64,000 nucleotides of DNA from Ashinkailepas kermadecensis (lineage: Eukaryota; Arthropoda; Thecostraca; Neolepadidae), in assembly GCA_034440615.1 (NCBI GenBank), contig JAOTOM010004378.1, positions 122,001 to 186,000 on the forward strand. Reading direction: 5' to 3'. Within the stretch, counting starts at the first letter, position 1. Each line of letters begins with the position of its first letter. Below are positions 13,421 to 23,435 of the stretch, piece after piece. The position numbers and the translations under genes are program-made. The notes below the pieces were generated by a model. The model was not told the DNA's origin and searched no databases. It saw nothing but the letters and a program-made list of their open reading frames with translations.

Positions 13421-13815
13421 GCATGGTGCCAACCAGTCGACAGACCACACCCAATCATCACGCACCTGACACCATCAGTCGAAACATGATGCGAATCGGT
13501 CGAGAGACCACACCCAATCATCACACACCTGACACCATCAGTCGAAACATGATGCGAATCAGTCGACAGACCACACCCAATCATCACACACCTGACACCA
13601 TAAGTCGAAACATGGTGCCAATCAATAGACAGATCACACCCAATCATCACGCACCTGACACCATAAGTCGAAACATGGTGCCAATCAATAGACAGATCAC
13701 ATCCAATCATCACACACCTGACACCATCAGTCGAAACAGCCAATCAGTCAACAGACCACACCCAATCATCACACACCTGACGCCATCAGTCGAAACATGA
13801 TGCCAAGCAGTCGAC
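13421..13815. repeat. Minisatellite, 63-bp unit
   Basis: About six copies of a unit containing CACACCCAATCATCACACAC and CAGTCGAAACATGATGC. The 63-bp period is a multiple of three, so the 109- and 125-codon frames crossing it are not evidence of a gene. Diverged relatives (CAGTCGACA, GACACC) continue to about 14100. Confidence 0.92.
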
Positions 13816-14155
13816 ATTTTGTGCCTCGACAAACTCAGCAGCTAACAAATAACATTAATCTGCACGCGACATCCATCGGGCGGTTTACGACAACCATCAG
13901 GCAGCCAGAGATGCCAGATAATTATACCAATTGACGCACGACACCTAACAGTCGACATATGGCACCAGAAAGTCAACACATGCCACCCATCAGCTGGCAA
14001 ACGACACCACAAATTGAGACATGACATCCTCCAGCTGACAAATGACACCCGTCAGTCAAGCAATCCATCAATTCGCACCTAACACCCAGCAGTCGACAAG
14101 CAAGATTCGAAGCACATCGGACTCAACAACAGACACACCGCAGTACCACTCGAGC
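13816..14155. other. Decayed edge of the 63-bp minisatellite
   Basis: Scattered GACACC and CAGTCGACA words show that this is a strongly diverged extension of the preceding array. There is no gene. Confidence 0.5.
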
Positions 14156-14523
14156 TGGGAACCAGGCGGGACGAGGACGGTGCTGCTGGGAAGGCGGCTG
14201 GTGTGAGCAGGGCACCAGGCGGGACAAGGCCGGTGCTGCTGGGAAGGCGGCTGGTGTGAGCAGGGCACCAGGCGGGACAGGGCCGGTGCTGCTGGGAAGG
14301 CGGCTGGTGTGAGCAGGGCACCAGGCGGGACGAGGCCGGTGCTGCTGGGAAGGCGGCTGGTGTGAGCAGGGCACCAGGCGGGACGAGGCCGGTGCTGCTG
14401 GGAAGGCGGCTGGTGTGAGCAGGGCACCAGGCGGGACAAGGCCGGTGCTGCTGGGAAGGCGGCTGGTGTGAGCAGGGCACCAGGCGGGACAAGGCCGGTG
14501 CTGCTGGGAAGGCGGCTGGTGTG
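14156..14523. repeat. Minisatellite, 53-bp unit
   Basis: Seven nearly identical copies of a unit containing GCACCAGGCGGGACAAGGCC and GGTGCTGCTGGGAAGGCGGC. Copies differ at only a few bases (ACAAGG, ACGAGG or ACAGGG), pointing to recent amplification. Confidence 0.96.
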
Positions 14524-14619
14524 ATCGATGTCTCAGTTAGCCACCACATAGCCACGGAAGACTGACCCGTGCAGATTAAGCAGTCGCATTCAGTCTAACG
14601 ACATGGGACGGCCCCACTG

Positions 14620-15258
14620 AACATTCGGATGGCTATGGTGGTGACGTCTCTGGTCGTCGGCCTGTGGTCTCTGAACGCTCGGATGGCTATGGTGATGACG
14701 TCCCCAGTAGTCGGCCTGTGGTCTCTGAACGTTCTGATGGCTATGGTGGTGACGTCCCCGGTAGTCGGCCTGTGGTCCCTGAACGTTCGGATGGCTATGG
14801 TGGTGACGTCCCCGGCAGTCGGCCCGTGGTCTCTGAACGCTCGGATGGCTATAGTGGTGACGTCCCTGGTCGTCGGCCTGTGGTCTCTGAACGCTCGGAT
14901 GGCTATGGTGATGACGTCCCCGGTAGTCGGCATGTGGTCTCTGAACGTTCTGATGGCTATGGTGGTGACGTCCCCGGTAGTCGGCCTGTGGTCTCTGAAC
15001 GTTCGGATGGCTATGGTGGTGACGTCCCCGGTAGTCGGCCTGTGGTCTCTGAACGCTCGGATGGCTATGGTGGTGACGTCCCCGGTAGTCGGCCTGTGGT
15101 CTCTGAACGCTCGGATGGCTATGGTGGTGACGTCCCTGGTCGTCGGCCTGTGTTCTCTGAACGCTCGGATGGCTATGGTGGTGACGTCCCTGGTCGTCGG
15201 CCTGTGGTCTCTGAACGCTCGGATGGTTATGGTGGTGACGTCCCTGGTCGTCGGTTTG
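14620..15258. repeat. Minisatellite, 54-bp unit (18 codons)
   Basis: About 12 copies of a unit containing GGATGGCTATGGTGGTGACG and GGCCTGTGGTCTCTGAACG. Because 54 is divisible by three and no unit contains a stop, two plus-strand frames and one minus-strand frame stay open for more than 200 codons. One reads as an 18-residue repeat with the core SERSDGYGGDVPGSRPVV. With three frames equally open, real translation is not demonstrated. Variation is concentrated at TCCCCGGTAG versus TCCCTGGTCG. Confidence 0.95.
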
Positions 15259-15657
15259 TAGTCTTCAGCAGAAACCAAACAATCAGCAGAACTACAGCTC
15301 GTACCTCGTTGGAGCCATGGCTGCCTGTACAAATTAAACGCCACGACTTCAACCTGCTCATGCTGTTTCCTCAGATGCATCGGAGTATGGAAGGGAAGCA
15401 AAGGGGACTTGAGCAGGAATTACTTCCGTGTCTTTGTGGAGGGCAAAAGTTGGCATATGAATCTCAGTATCCATGGGCAAGCCGCGAATCTCAGTAGTCA
15501 TTCGCAATTCGCCGTCTGGCCAATGTGCGTCACCTACATCGCCCACAGCTTCATGGTTGGAACAATATCCGGGACACGTGTAGCTTGGCCTTCGTAGGTC
15601 GACCACGGCCGATGGATGATCGGCAACGCCAGCGGCTCACGGAGCGACGGCACAGCG
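15259..15657. other. Spacer between minisatellites, no gene recognised
   Basis: Short unique sequence with no recognisable features. The open frames entering it are extensions of the neighbouring 54-bp array. Confidence 0.5.
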
Positions 15658-16135
15658 CACCTGGGCCGACCTGTCACCACTCCTGGGCCAACCTGTCACC
15701 ACACCTGAGCCGACCTGTCACCACACCTGAGCCGAACTGTCACCACACCTGAGCCGACCTGTCACCACACCTGGGCCAACCTGTCATCACACCTGAGCCG
15801 ACTTGTCATCACACCTGAGCCGACCTGTCACCACACCTGGACCAACCTGTCACCACACCTGAGCCGACCTGTCACCACACCTGGGCCGACCTGTCACCAC
15901 ACCTGAGCCGACCTGTCACCACACCTGGGCCAACCTGTCACCACACCTGAGCCGACCTGTCACCACACTTGAGCCGACTTGTCACCACACCTGGGCCAAC
16001 CTGCCACCACACCTGGGCCGATGTCACCACACCTGAGCCGACCTGTCACCTCACCTGGGCCAACCTGTCACCACACCTGGGCCAACCTGTCACCACACCT
16101 GAGCCGACCTGTCACAGCACCTGGACCGACCTGTC
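15658..16135. repeat. Minisatellite, 22-bp unit (left part)
   Basis: More than 20 copies of ACCTGTCACCACACCTGGGC and the variant ACCTGAGCCG. The array is interrupted by a SINE at 16152-16307 and resumes on the other side. Confidence 0.95.
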
Positions 16136-16151
16136 ACCACATCTGGGTCAA

Positions 16152-16307
16152 GGGGACGAATAGTCTAAGGGTAAGTTGCCCGTCTCACAATCGAAAGATT
16201 GTGGGCTCGAGTCTCACCCGTCGCTACTCTTCACCCGCGGCCAATCGGCGTGACAGATTGGCGACGCTGCATGACTCAACGGTCGACGTGTCGTAAAACC
16301 AATAACC
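16152..16307 (+). mobile_element. tRNA-derived SINE, copy 2, inside the 22-bp minisatellite
   Basis: The tRNA-like head is on the plus strand (A box AGTCTAAGGGTAAGTTG; B box GGCTCGAGTCTCACC) and the element ends with AAAACCAATAACC. Sixteen-base flanks at 16136-16151 and 16308-16323 match at 13 positions, but both are also units of the host minisatellite. They are therefore weak evidence for a target duplication. The array existed before the insertion. Confidence 0.88.
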
Positions 16308-16542
16308 ACCACACCTTGGCCAATCTGTCACCACACCTGAGCCGAACTGTCACCACACCTGGGCCGACCTGTCACCGCACCTGGGCCAGACCTGTCACCG
16401 CACCTGGGCCGACCTGTCACCGCACCTGGGCAGACCCCGACCTGTCACCGCACCTGAGCCGACCTGTCACCGCGCCTGGGCCAGCCTGCCACCACATCTG
16501 AGACGACCTGTCACCGCACATGAGCCAACCTGTCACCACCAG
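16308..16542. repeat. Minisatellite, 22-bp unit (right part)
   Basis: The same 22-bp unit as at 15658-16135 continues beyond the SINE. It is enriched in the CACCGCACC variant and ends in degenerate copies. Confidence 0.9.
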
Positions 16543-16751
16543 GGTGGGAATTAAGGCACTTCTTAAGATAGTTTATCTCTGAAAACATTTTTGCACTCCG
16601 GGTTCATACTGGATAGGATGGGCTTCACATGTACTCCGACACAAATTTGGGAACAAAGCTATCAATAAAAACAAACACAGAACGACACCCAAAAAAACGC
16701 TGGTTATTCCACTTACGGGCACCACTCAAACTAACCACTTTTTGTAGCAGT

Positions 16752-16764
16752 CAGCAGCCGGACC
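16752..16764. repeat. 13-bp target-site duplication, left copy
   Basis: CAGCAGCCGGACC directly abuts the poly(A) tail (T-rich on this strand) of the downstream LINE copy. It recurs exactly at 29396-29408, at the far end of the LINE pair. Confidence 0.8.
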
Positions 16765-17325
16765 TTTTTTTTCTTCTTTTTCCAATATTTAGCAGAGGCA
16801 AAATGCCATCCGCTAGAGATATGCTACGTTAAAGAAAGAGTTACTTTAATCCGGCTTATGTGGCATCCGGTTATATCAAATAAGAAAGACAGGAAAGATG
16901 AGTCGCCAGCAAGCAAGAGACATGGCGTAAGGACCGATACATACATACACAGGTGAAACATACACATACATACATACATACACGACACTTAGAAGAACAC
17001 TTGGAGGGTGGGCAGCATCGTAACCTCCGGAGAGGCTCCACTGCCCACCTGCGACCTGAAAAGCGAAGCGGAGGCCCGACGCCCAGGGCGAGTCGTGGGC
17101 GTCGGGCCCGACCTTGTATGTGTAGGTGTATGTTTGTGTTTAAGCTTGACAAAACCTGAGAAGGTGAAAAAACCAAGTAGCTTGGAAAACCCGTAGGTAA
17201 AAAACCAAGCACAGATTATATGGAGAACCGTCCGTTATAGCCAAATTGGATCGGTCTCTGCCTACCTAGTGCGATATACCCTATATGTATGTGTTTTGCG
17301 ACGACGGAGTTGATGGTGTTTGACT
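16765..17325 (-). other. LINE copy B 3' UTR with two perfect hairpins
   Basis: Two stem-loops are conserved in both LINE copies. Hairpin 1 has a 9-bp stem (GGTGGGCAG at 17007-17015 with 17041-17049). Hairpin 2 has an 11-bp stem (GCCCGACGCCC at 17074-17084 with 17097-17107). They lie in a block of about 100 bp that is nearly identical between copies while the flanking 3' UTR has drifted. Some LINE reverse transcriptases recognise a 3' UTR stem-loop in their own RNA; a similar role here is inferred. Confidence 0.75.
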
Positions 17326-20300
17326 TCAAATTACTTCCTCAAGTTTGGTGCTGTGCAAGAATGTAAATAGTAGCTCAAGGAGCTCCGGGTGTTTGTCACC
17401 GAGAAGGCTTGGCAGTGAAAGTGGAATCCGATGTTGGGCAATGTAGGAAAGAAGAAGGCGACGTAGTAATTGGTAGGCAGGGCAGATAGTAAGAAATGTT
17501 CGACAGAGTTATGCACATCACATGTTTGGCAAGGCGGAGCGCGGCGACGTTGGCTGAAGAGGAAATCATGTGTGAGTTTGGTGTGCCCGAGTCGGAGTCG
17601 AGCAAGGAGGATCTCATGTAAGCGTGTGTGCTGTCGGGAAGAGGACCATTTGGCGAGAAGGGGTTTAATATGGTGTAAATGTGTAGTGTTGTGGTTCCAG
17701 CATGCCTGTATATATGTGTTGAATAGTTGGTTGGTGAGGGACAAAAGGTCACAGGGGGGAACTGGGAGGTTTGGGGTGGGTGGGAGGTCGATGGCTCGAC
17801 GAGCGAGCTCATCCGCCCGCTCGTTGCCCGGAATCCCCATGTGGCCAGGGACCCAGAGCAGTGTGAGTTGAAGGTGAGCATGATGCGTGTGATAGAGATG
17901 ACGGATAGCGTGGAGTGTGGGGTGTGTAGTGCTGTGTATGGCTGCGAGAGCATCGATGGATGAACGTGAGTCAGTGCAGATGATTGTTGGTGTGATGATG
18001 TGGTGTTGAACAATGTGGCTTAGACAGGCGTAGATAGCGACTAACTCCGAAGTGTAAACAGAGTGGTGTGGTGTTAATTTTATTTGGCCAAAGTTGGGAC
18101 CACCACTCCAGGCAGCTCCCGTACCGTCTGCGGTACGGGGGCCATCCGTGTAGAAGTATGTGAGATGGGAGTGGGCTGCTTGATATTCGAAAAATGTCTG
18201 TTGGGTTTCGAGGGGGGAAAGTAATTTTTTGTTTTGGTGAAAGAGATATTCCATATTGGGGTGATACATGTGCCAAAACGGGAGTAGGGGGGGGCAATTT
18301 GTCGGGGATTACATTGGGGAATTTGAGTGCGAATGTGAGGACATGGTCCAAATGTATGGCAATATTGTATTTGTTCCTATTATATGAACGTCGAACGGGA
18401 GGATTAGAGAGTGCGAGGCTGGCAGGGTGGCTGTGCTGTGTTGTGGTCCGAAAGTGGTATCTGACTAGTTGGAGTGTTCTGCGGTGTTGTAAGCTGGGGA
18501 GGTGGGCCTCAGCCCCGAGACTAGTGATGGGCGTGGTGCGGTGTGCTCCGGTGATGAGGCGAAGTGCGTTATTCTGTATGCGTTCAAGTGTTGTGATGTG
18601 TGAAGGAGATATATGATCGAAGATAAACGCATTGTATTCCAGGATTGAGCGAATCAGAGTAATATACATTGTGTTGAGTGTAGCCCTGTATGTACCCCAG
18701 TCGCGACCGGAGATGCAGCGCAGGAGATTTAGACATTTTGCGCAACGTTGTTTTAGATAAGCAATATGGGGGCCGAAACAAAGACTTTTGTCTAGAACGA
18801 TGCCAAGATAGGTGAAGGTGGTTTGGTGAGGGATAATTTGGTCGCGGTAACGGAGTGGTGTAAGAGGTGGGATGTACGAGGTGAGCCGGGAGAAAAGCAT
18901 TGTGACGGATTTGGTGGGGAAGATTTGCAGTCCCCAAAGGGAGCACCAGGAATCAATTTGGTCCATAGCGCGCTGCATTAAATAATTTGCATTGTCTGCC
19001 GATGGGTGCGTGCACCATATAGCCAAATCATCGGCAAAAATGGAGTATTTTAGACAGGGGGCTATATGATGGAGGTCAGCGAGCGCATCGTTGATCATGA
19101 TAAAAAAGAGGGTGGGGGATAACACGCTGCCTTGTGGGACGCCTTGATCTAATTTTTGGGGCCGAGAATGGATATTGCCGCAGCGGACGGTGAATGTTCT
19201 ATTAGCGAGAAAGTTGGTGATACATTTTGCCATTCTGCCTCTGATGCCAATACGATGTAATTTGATTAGGAGGGCCGAACTGTGTACTTTATTGAATGCG
19301 GATTTTAAGTCGAGAAAGAGTGTCACGGTCTCATGTTTTTTTTCTCATGAAACCGCGCTGTATCGAGTCAACTAATAGAATGAGATTGTCAGTGGTGCTG
19401 TGTCTGGGTCGAAAGCCGCTTTGAAAGGGGGAGAGAATTTCGTTGTTTTCGAGGTGGACTCTGATTTGTCCATTGACCATGTGCTCAAAGAGTTTAGAGG
19501 CACAACTAGTGAGAGAGATAGGTCGATAGCTAGAGGGAAGGTCGCGAGGTTTGCGAGGTTTAGCGATAGGAATGATAGTACTAGTAGACCAGGAAAGGGG
19601 GAAGGTGCCGTCAGTCCATAGTTGATCTAGTGCCGAAAGGAGGTTGTCTTTTCCGGAGTCGGATAGATTTTGGAAGAAGGGGTATGCCAATTGGTCGGGG
19701 CGAGCTGCAGTGTTGGTTACTTTGGAAAGGGATAAATTTAGCTCATAGAGAGTAAAGGGGGCATTGTATGGTTCAGTGTTCTCCGAGGTAAAGTTGTAGG
19801 TGACGAGAGTGGTTTGTAGGAAGTCGATTGTTTGTTGTGGGTATTGTGTATTTGAGGATATGTCTGCATAATAGATGGCAAAGTGTTCCGCGACGTCCGA
19901 GGGTTCTGTGATGCTGCGTTGGTTAATTGTCAGTTGTGGGAATCCGCGGTGTGGGGATCTGCCATTTGCGAAAGAGCGAATTTTGGTCCAAATTTGGCCG
20001 ATGGGGGTAAACCGGTTGAATGAGTTTGAATAGAGTTGGCAGCTGCATTTTTTGGCCGTAAGGATAATCTGCTGACAACGTTTTTTAGCCTCGCGGGCTT
20101 CTAACATGTTTCGGGTGGTGAGATTTTTGCGAAATTTTCGCTCAGCCCGCCGCCGCAGAGCGACGGCGCGTTGACATTCGTCGTTCCACCACGGCACGTG
20201 GTGACGGCCGGGGGAACGACGAGTGTGGGGGACATGATTTCCTGCCGCGAGTAACATGGTGTCAAGAAAAGCTGATATTGGGGGGTGTGAATGAGGGGGG

Positions 20301-21066
20301 AAGACAGTGTCAATTTCCTGGGAGAAAGATGGCCATTTCGACTTGCGAACATTCCAGCGTGGGACAAATGAGTAATATCTAGCCTGGGCTGGGCGTTCAA
20401 GCATAATATGAATAGGGAAGTGATCGCTAAAGAGGGGGTCGGGTTGTACATGCCAAGAAAAGAGGGGTGAGATGGAGGCCGAGGCCAAAGATAGGTCAAT
20501 GGCAGATGGACGGAACGGGGAAATGTCGGTGTTGTGTGTGGGTGTTTGGTCATTTAAAAAGACCATGTTGTGGGTGTTGAGGAGTGTTTCGATGTGGTGT
20601 CCGCGAGGTGATGTGGTGTGACAGCCCCATGCCTGGTGGTGGGCATTAAAGTCACCCAGCACTAGACAGGGGTGAGGAAGGAGACCGAAGAGGTCGGTCA
20701 CAGAAGATAAGGGTTGTGTAAGAGAAGGTGGGAGATAGAGAGAGAGTATAATGAGCTCTAGTTGTGCAATTTTGACAGAAACAGCAATCAAATTTAGGTT
20801 ATTAACAATGTTGATCTGACGATGAAGGAGGTGTCTGAGATAAATAAGGCGACCCCGCCGCCGCGGGATGTATAATTTCTATTGTCGGTATAGAGGGAAT
20901 AACCAAAGATATTAAAATTATATGGGTCATTGTCGCGCCATCGGGTCTCCTGAACGGCGGCAATCAATGGTTTATTTCTGATGATATATTCCTTGAATTC
21001 TGCCCAATGGGATATGAGGGACCTCGTATTCCATTGGAGCAAGAATTCAGTGATGGGTGTCTGCAT
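17326..21066 (-). pseudogene. LINE copy B ORF2: endonuclease-RT-RNase H, frameshifted
   Basis: This is the retrotransposon polyprotein that nicks target DNA and copies the RNA into it. From the 5' end, the APE-type endonuclease shows AAVQETRW (catalytic Glu), LGDFNAHHQAWG and FSDHFPIHI. The reverse transcriptase shows SSYRPISLTSCASKL, FQSGFRPRHSTTDN, LFLDLKSAFN, QGVPQGSVLSP and FADDLAIW (a Phe variant of YADD). RNase H follows with FYTDG, YTSELVAI, ICTDSRSS and GNERADELA. The start at 21066 (MQTPITEF) matches that of the other copy. Frameshifts visible against the other copy are a 1-base loss near 20835, a 4-base gain near 19338, an extra G in a G-run near 18290, and a shift near 17490 before the C-terminus. 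The pieces lie at 21066-20794, 20791-19331, 19326-17971 and 18269-17331. Confidence 0.9.
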
Positions 21067-21138
21067 TAGTGTTGGTGGTGGTGATCACGCCCCCGCAGGC
21101 GTGTGTGCGGCGGGGAGGGTGTGGCGGCGTCGTCCGAC

Positions 21139-22391
21139 TCATAGGAGTCGAACGACTCTGACGTACAGGACGGGAGCTCTGGATCCCTGGGGTTGTCCGG
21201 GCTCGGGGACCGGGAGAGGGAATCTCCCTGGGTGGCCAGAGAGGGGGGACGTGGGGATGGGGTATGGCCCTGGGGGGGGGCTGTGCTGGGGAGGCCTGTG
21301 CGTCGGTGGGCGGGGCTGCCTGGTGGCCGTGGGCTTGCCGGGTGGCAGTGGGACCTTCGACGAGGGCGGGGCGCGGGGCCGGCGTCGGGGGAGCCTAGGC
21401 CTCGGTGGGCTGGGTGACCTGGTGACGGAGGGGTTGCCGGGCGGAGCTGGGGCCCGCGACAGAGGCGGGTCGTCCGGACGATGGAGGGGGGGTTGTGGAG
21501 GAGGTGGAAGGCCTAGTCTCCGATGGTCCTGGCGATGGGGACGTGGTGAGGGTGGCCGCCTCTGCTGGGGTCGGCCACAGGGGAGCCAGCTGGGGCCGGT
21601 TCCATGCGAGTGGAGTGGGCGGGGGTGGAGGACCGCGCTGCAGAGCGAGGCGGCGCTGTACCTTCTCCTTGGCCTCCTGCTACGCCGGACACCGGGGGGA
21701 GGAAGCAGGGTGCGGCCCCTGACACGCGGCGCAACAGGGCACGTTATTCGTGCAGGTGTCGGTCGGGTGACCCTCGGCACAGTGTCCACACACTGGGGAC
21801 CGGGCACGACACACTCTCGTTTGGTGCCCATAGCGTTGACAAAAAGCGCAACGTGTGGGTGGCGGTGTCCACGGGCGCAATGCGACCCGCAGGTATCCCG
21901 CCATAATGTGGGCGGGGGGGGTGCATGGTCCTTAAGCCGAGCTTCAGGACCGGTCCGGGTCGGCGGCCGAGTCTCTGTACCTCGCATACCCCTTGGGGGA
22001 CCAGTTCGGTGAGAAGCTCCTCCTCGGTGATGTCCACAAGGTCGGGAGCATAGGCCGTCATGTAGGTGGTATTTAGTCTATCCGCAATTTCGGTGGTGGT
22101 GTCGATACCGAGGAATTGGCTCATGTTCAGTAGAGATCGCGCTTGGGATACCTCCCTGACTCTGATCAGTAGGGCCCCCGACCTGAGGACCTTGGCGGTG
22201 GCGACTCCGCCCGTCCACCGGTCGATCTCTCTCGCTATCGCGAATGGGGACGTCCGTGCCCATGTCCCCTGCTTCCTAGTCACTAGGATCAGTGACTCCC
22301 CTTCAGGGGGGTCGCGGGGAGGGGGCAGGCGGGCTCCCAGGCGGGTCCGGCGCTCACTAGCTTCCGAGGGCGGCGGGGGGTCCCTAGGCAT
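21139..22391 (-). pseudogene. LINE copy B ORF1: Gag-like nucleic-acid-binding protein, frameshifted
   Basis: The start at 22391 (MPRDPPPP) is the first Met after the 5' UTR hairpins. The first ~150 codons carry the conserved Gag N-domain (GTWARTSPFAIAREIDRW, SGALLIRVREVSQARSLL, EEELLTELVPQGVCEVQRLG). A frameshift near 21910 moves the zinc-knuckle region into another frame (21904-21680). There three knuckles are visible: C-x2-C-x4-H-x4-C, C-x2-C-x3-H-x4-C and C-x2-C-x3-H-x6-C, the usual arrangement in I/Jockey Gag. A proline-rich tail continues in a third frame and ends at 21139, about 70 bp before ORF2. The family coats the element RNA and supports retrotransposition. ORF1 is much more diverged from the other copy than is the RT. 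Confidence 0.85.
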
Positions 22392-22792
22392 GCCGTGGCG
22401 GGGGTGGGGAGCTGACCCCAGAGGGGAGTGAGAGGTTTGAGTTTGTGAGGAAGAGCGCCCTGAAGGGGTGCGGCCAAGAAAGGCACCCTGAAGGGGTGCT
22501 ATAAGGAAAGGTGTGAAAAGACCTGAAGTGGAAAGGTGGAGAAAGACACAGTAGTTTGGAGGCAGGGGAGTAGCCGGCAGAGGCGGGGGCAGTCACGGTC
22601 TGGAGACCGCTAGCCCGATCCTTTGAACCAGAAAGGTACTTCTGTCGGCTCTAACTGATTGGGTGGGATGAGCAAAAAACAGTCAAAGTTGTCCGCCGAT
22701 ACTAGTCGGTTTCCCGACGGCATTCGAAAGCGCCGCAAGGCCGAAGGGAAGTGGGAGGGGAGCTGCGTCGGCTAATCCGACGAGCAACCAAC
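22392..22792 (-). promoter_or_regulatory. LINE copy B 5' UTR
   Basis: The 5' UTR holds two tandem GCACCC-CTTCAGGG-TGC type stem-loops around 22458-22500 and a GTCGG-CTAAT-CCGAC hairpin near 22768-22782. It begins at AGTTGGTTGCTCGTCGG, the boundary at which the extra 5' monomers start in the other copy, so this copy has no upstream monomer. An internal promoter is expected for this LINE type but is not demonstrated. Confidence 0.6.
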
Positions 22793-22811
22793 TTTTTTTT
22801 TTTTTTTTTTT
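22793..22811 (-). repeat. Poly(A) tail of LINE copy A at the copy-copy junction
   Basis: Nineteen uninterrupted T on the plus strand (A on the element strand) separate the 3' UTR of copy A from the 5' end of copy B. No host sequence and no target duplication lie at this junction. Confidence 0.9.
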
Positions 22812-23435
22812 CCCTAAATCTTTAGCTGAGGCAAAGTGCCATCTGCTAGAGATTGCTACGTTAAAGAAGGAGTTACGTTAATCCGGCTTATGTGACATCC
22901 GGTTATACCAACTAGTCAAGAAAGGAGAGACGCCGTGAAACAAGAAATATGGCGTAGAGACGAAACACGCATGTCATACAGGTACATATACATACATACA
23001 GACACTCATGACAATGGAAGGACATTTGGAGGGTGGGCAGCATCGTAACCTCCGGAGAGGCTCCACTGCCCACCTGCGACCTGAAAATCGAAGCGGAGGC
23101 CCGACGCCCAGGGCGAGTCGTGGGCGTCGGGCCCGACCTTGTGTGTGTAAGTGTATGGTTTAAGTTAAAGCCTGGAAACCCCTAAGAAGGGGAAAACCAG
23201 GCTGCTTGGAAAACCCGAGGGTAAAAAACCAAGCGCAATTTAAAAGGAAGTCCGTCCGTAGTAGCCAAATTGGATCGGATCCTGTCTACCTAGTGTGAGA
23301 TAACCTATATGGACGTGTTTTGCGACGACGGAGAAGAAGAGATGTGGAGCGGAGTCATACAGCCAGTACGGAGTGTGGCGCGTGTCGTATATCTTTTATC
23401 AGGCTAGCTTGGAAAAGGAAAATGCGACGGAGGCT
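22793..23435 (-). other. LINE copy A 3' UTR with the same two hairpins
   Basis: Hairpin 1: 23032-23040 paired with 23066-23074. Hairpin 2: 23099-23109 paired with 23122-23132. All stems are perfect and identical to those of copy B, although the surrounding UTR differs by substitutions and indels. Confidence 0.75.

Larger units (their letters stand above)
16765..22792 (-). mobile_element. I/Jockey-type LINE, downstream copy (copy B)
   Basis: A 6.0-kb minus-strand non-LTR retrotransposon. From its 5' end (22792) it has a short 5' UTR, ORF1 Gag, ORF2 (APE endonuclease, RT, RNase H), a 560-bp 3' UTR and an interrupted A-rich tail (16765-16781, plus strand T8 C T2 C T5). An RNase H domain behind an APE-type LINE RT places it in the I/LOA-like part of the Jockey/I group; the exact clade is uncertain. 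Its 5' end touches the poly(A) tail of the second copy with no host DNA between. It carries at least four frameshifts in ORF2 and one in ORF1, so it is dead. Confidence 0.9.

Noticed and set aside
20981..22012. 343-codon plus-strand frame
   Set aside because: It is the antisense shadow of the proline-rich ORF1 region of the LINE, which is the real signal on the minus strand.
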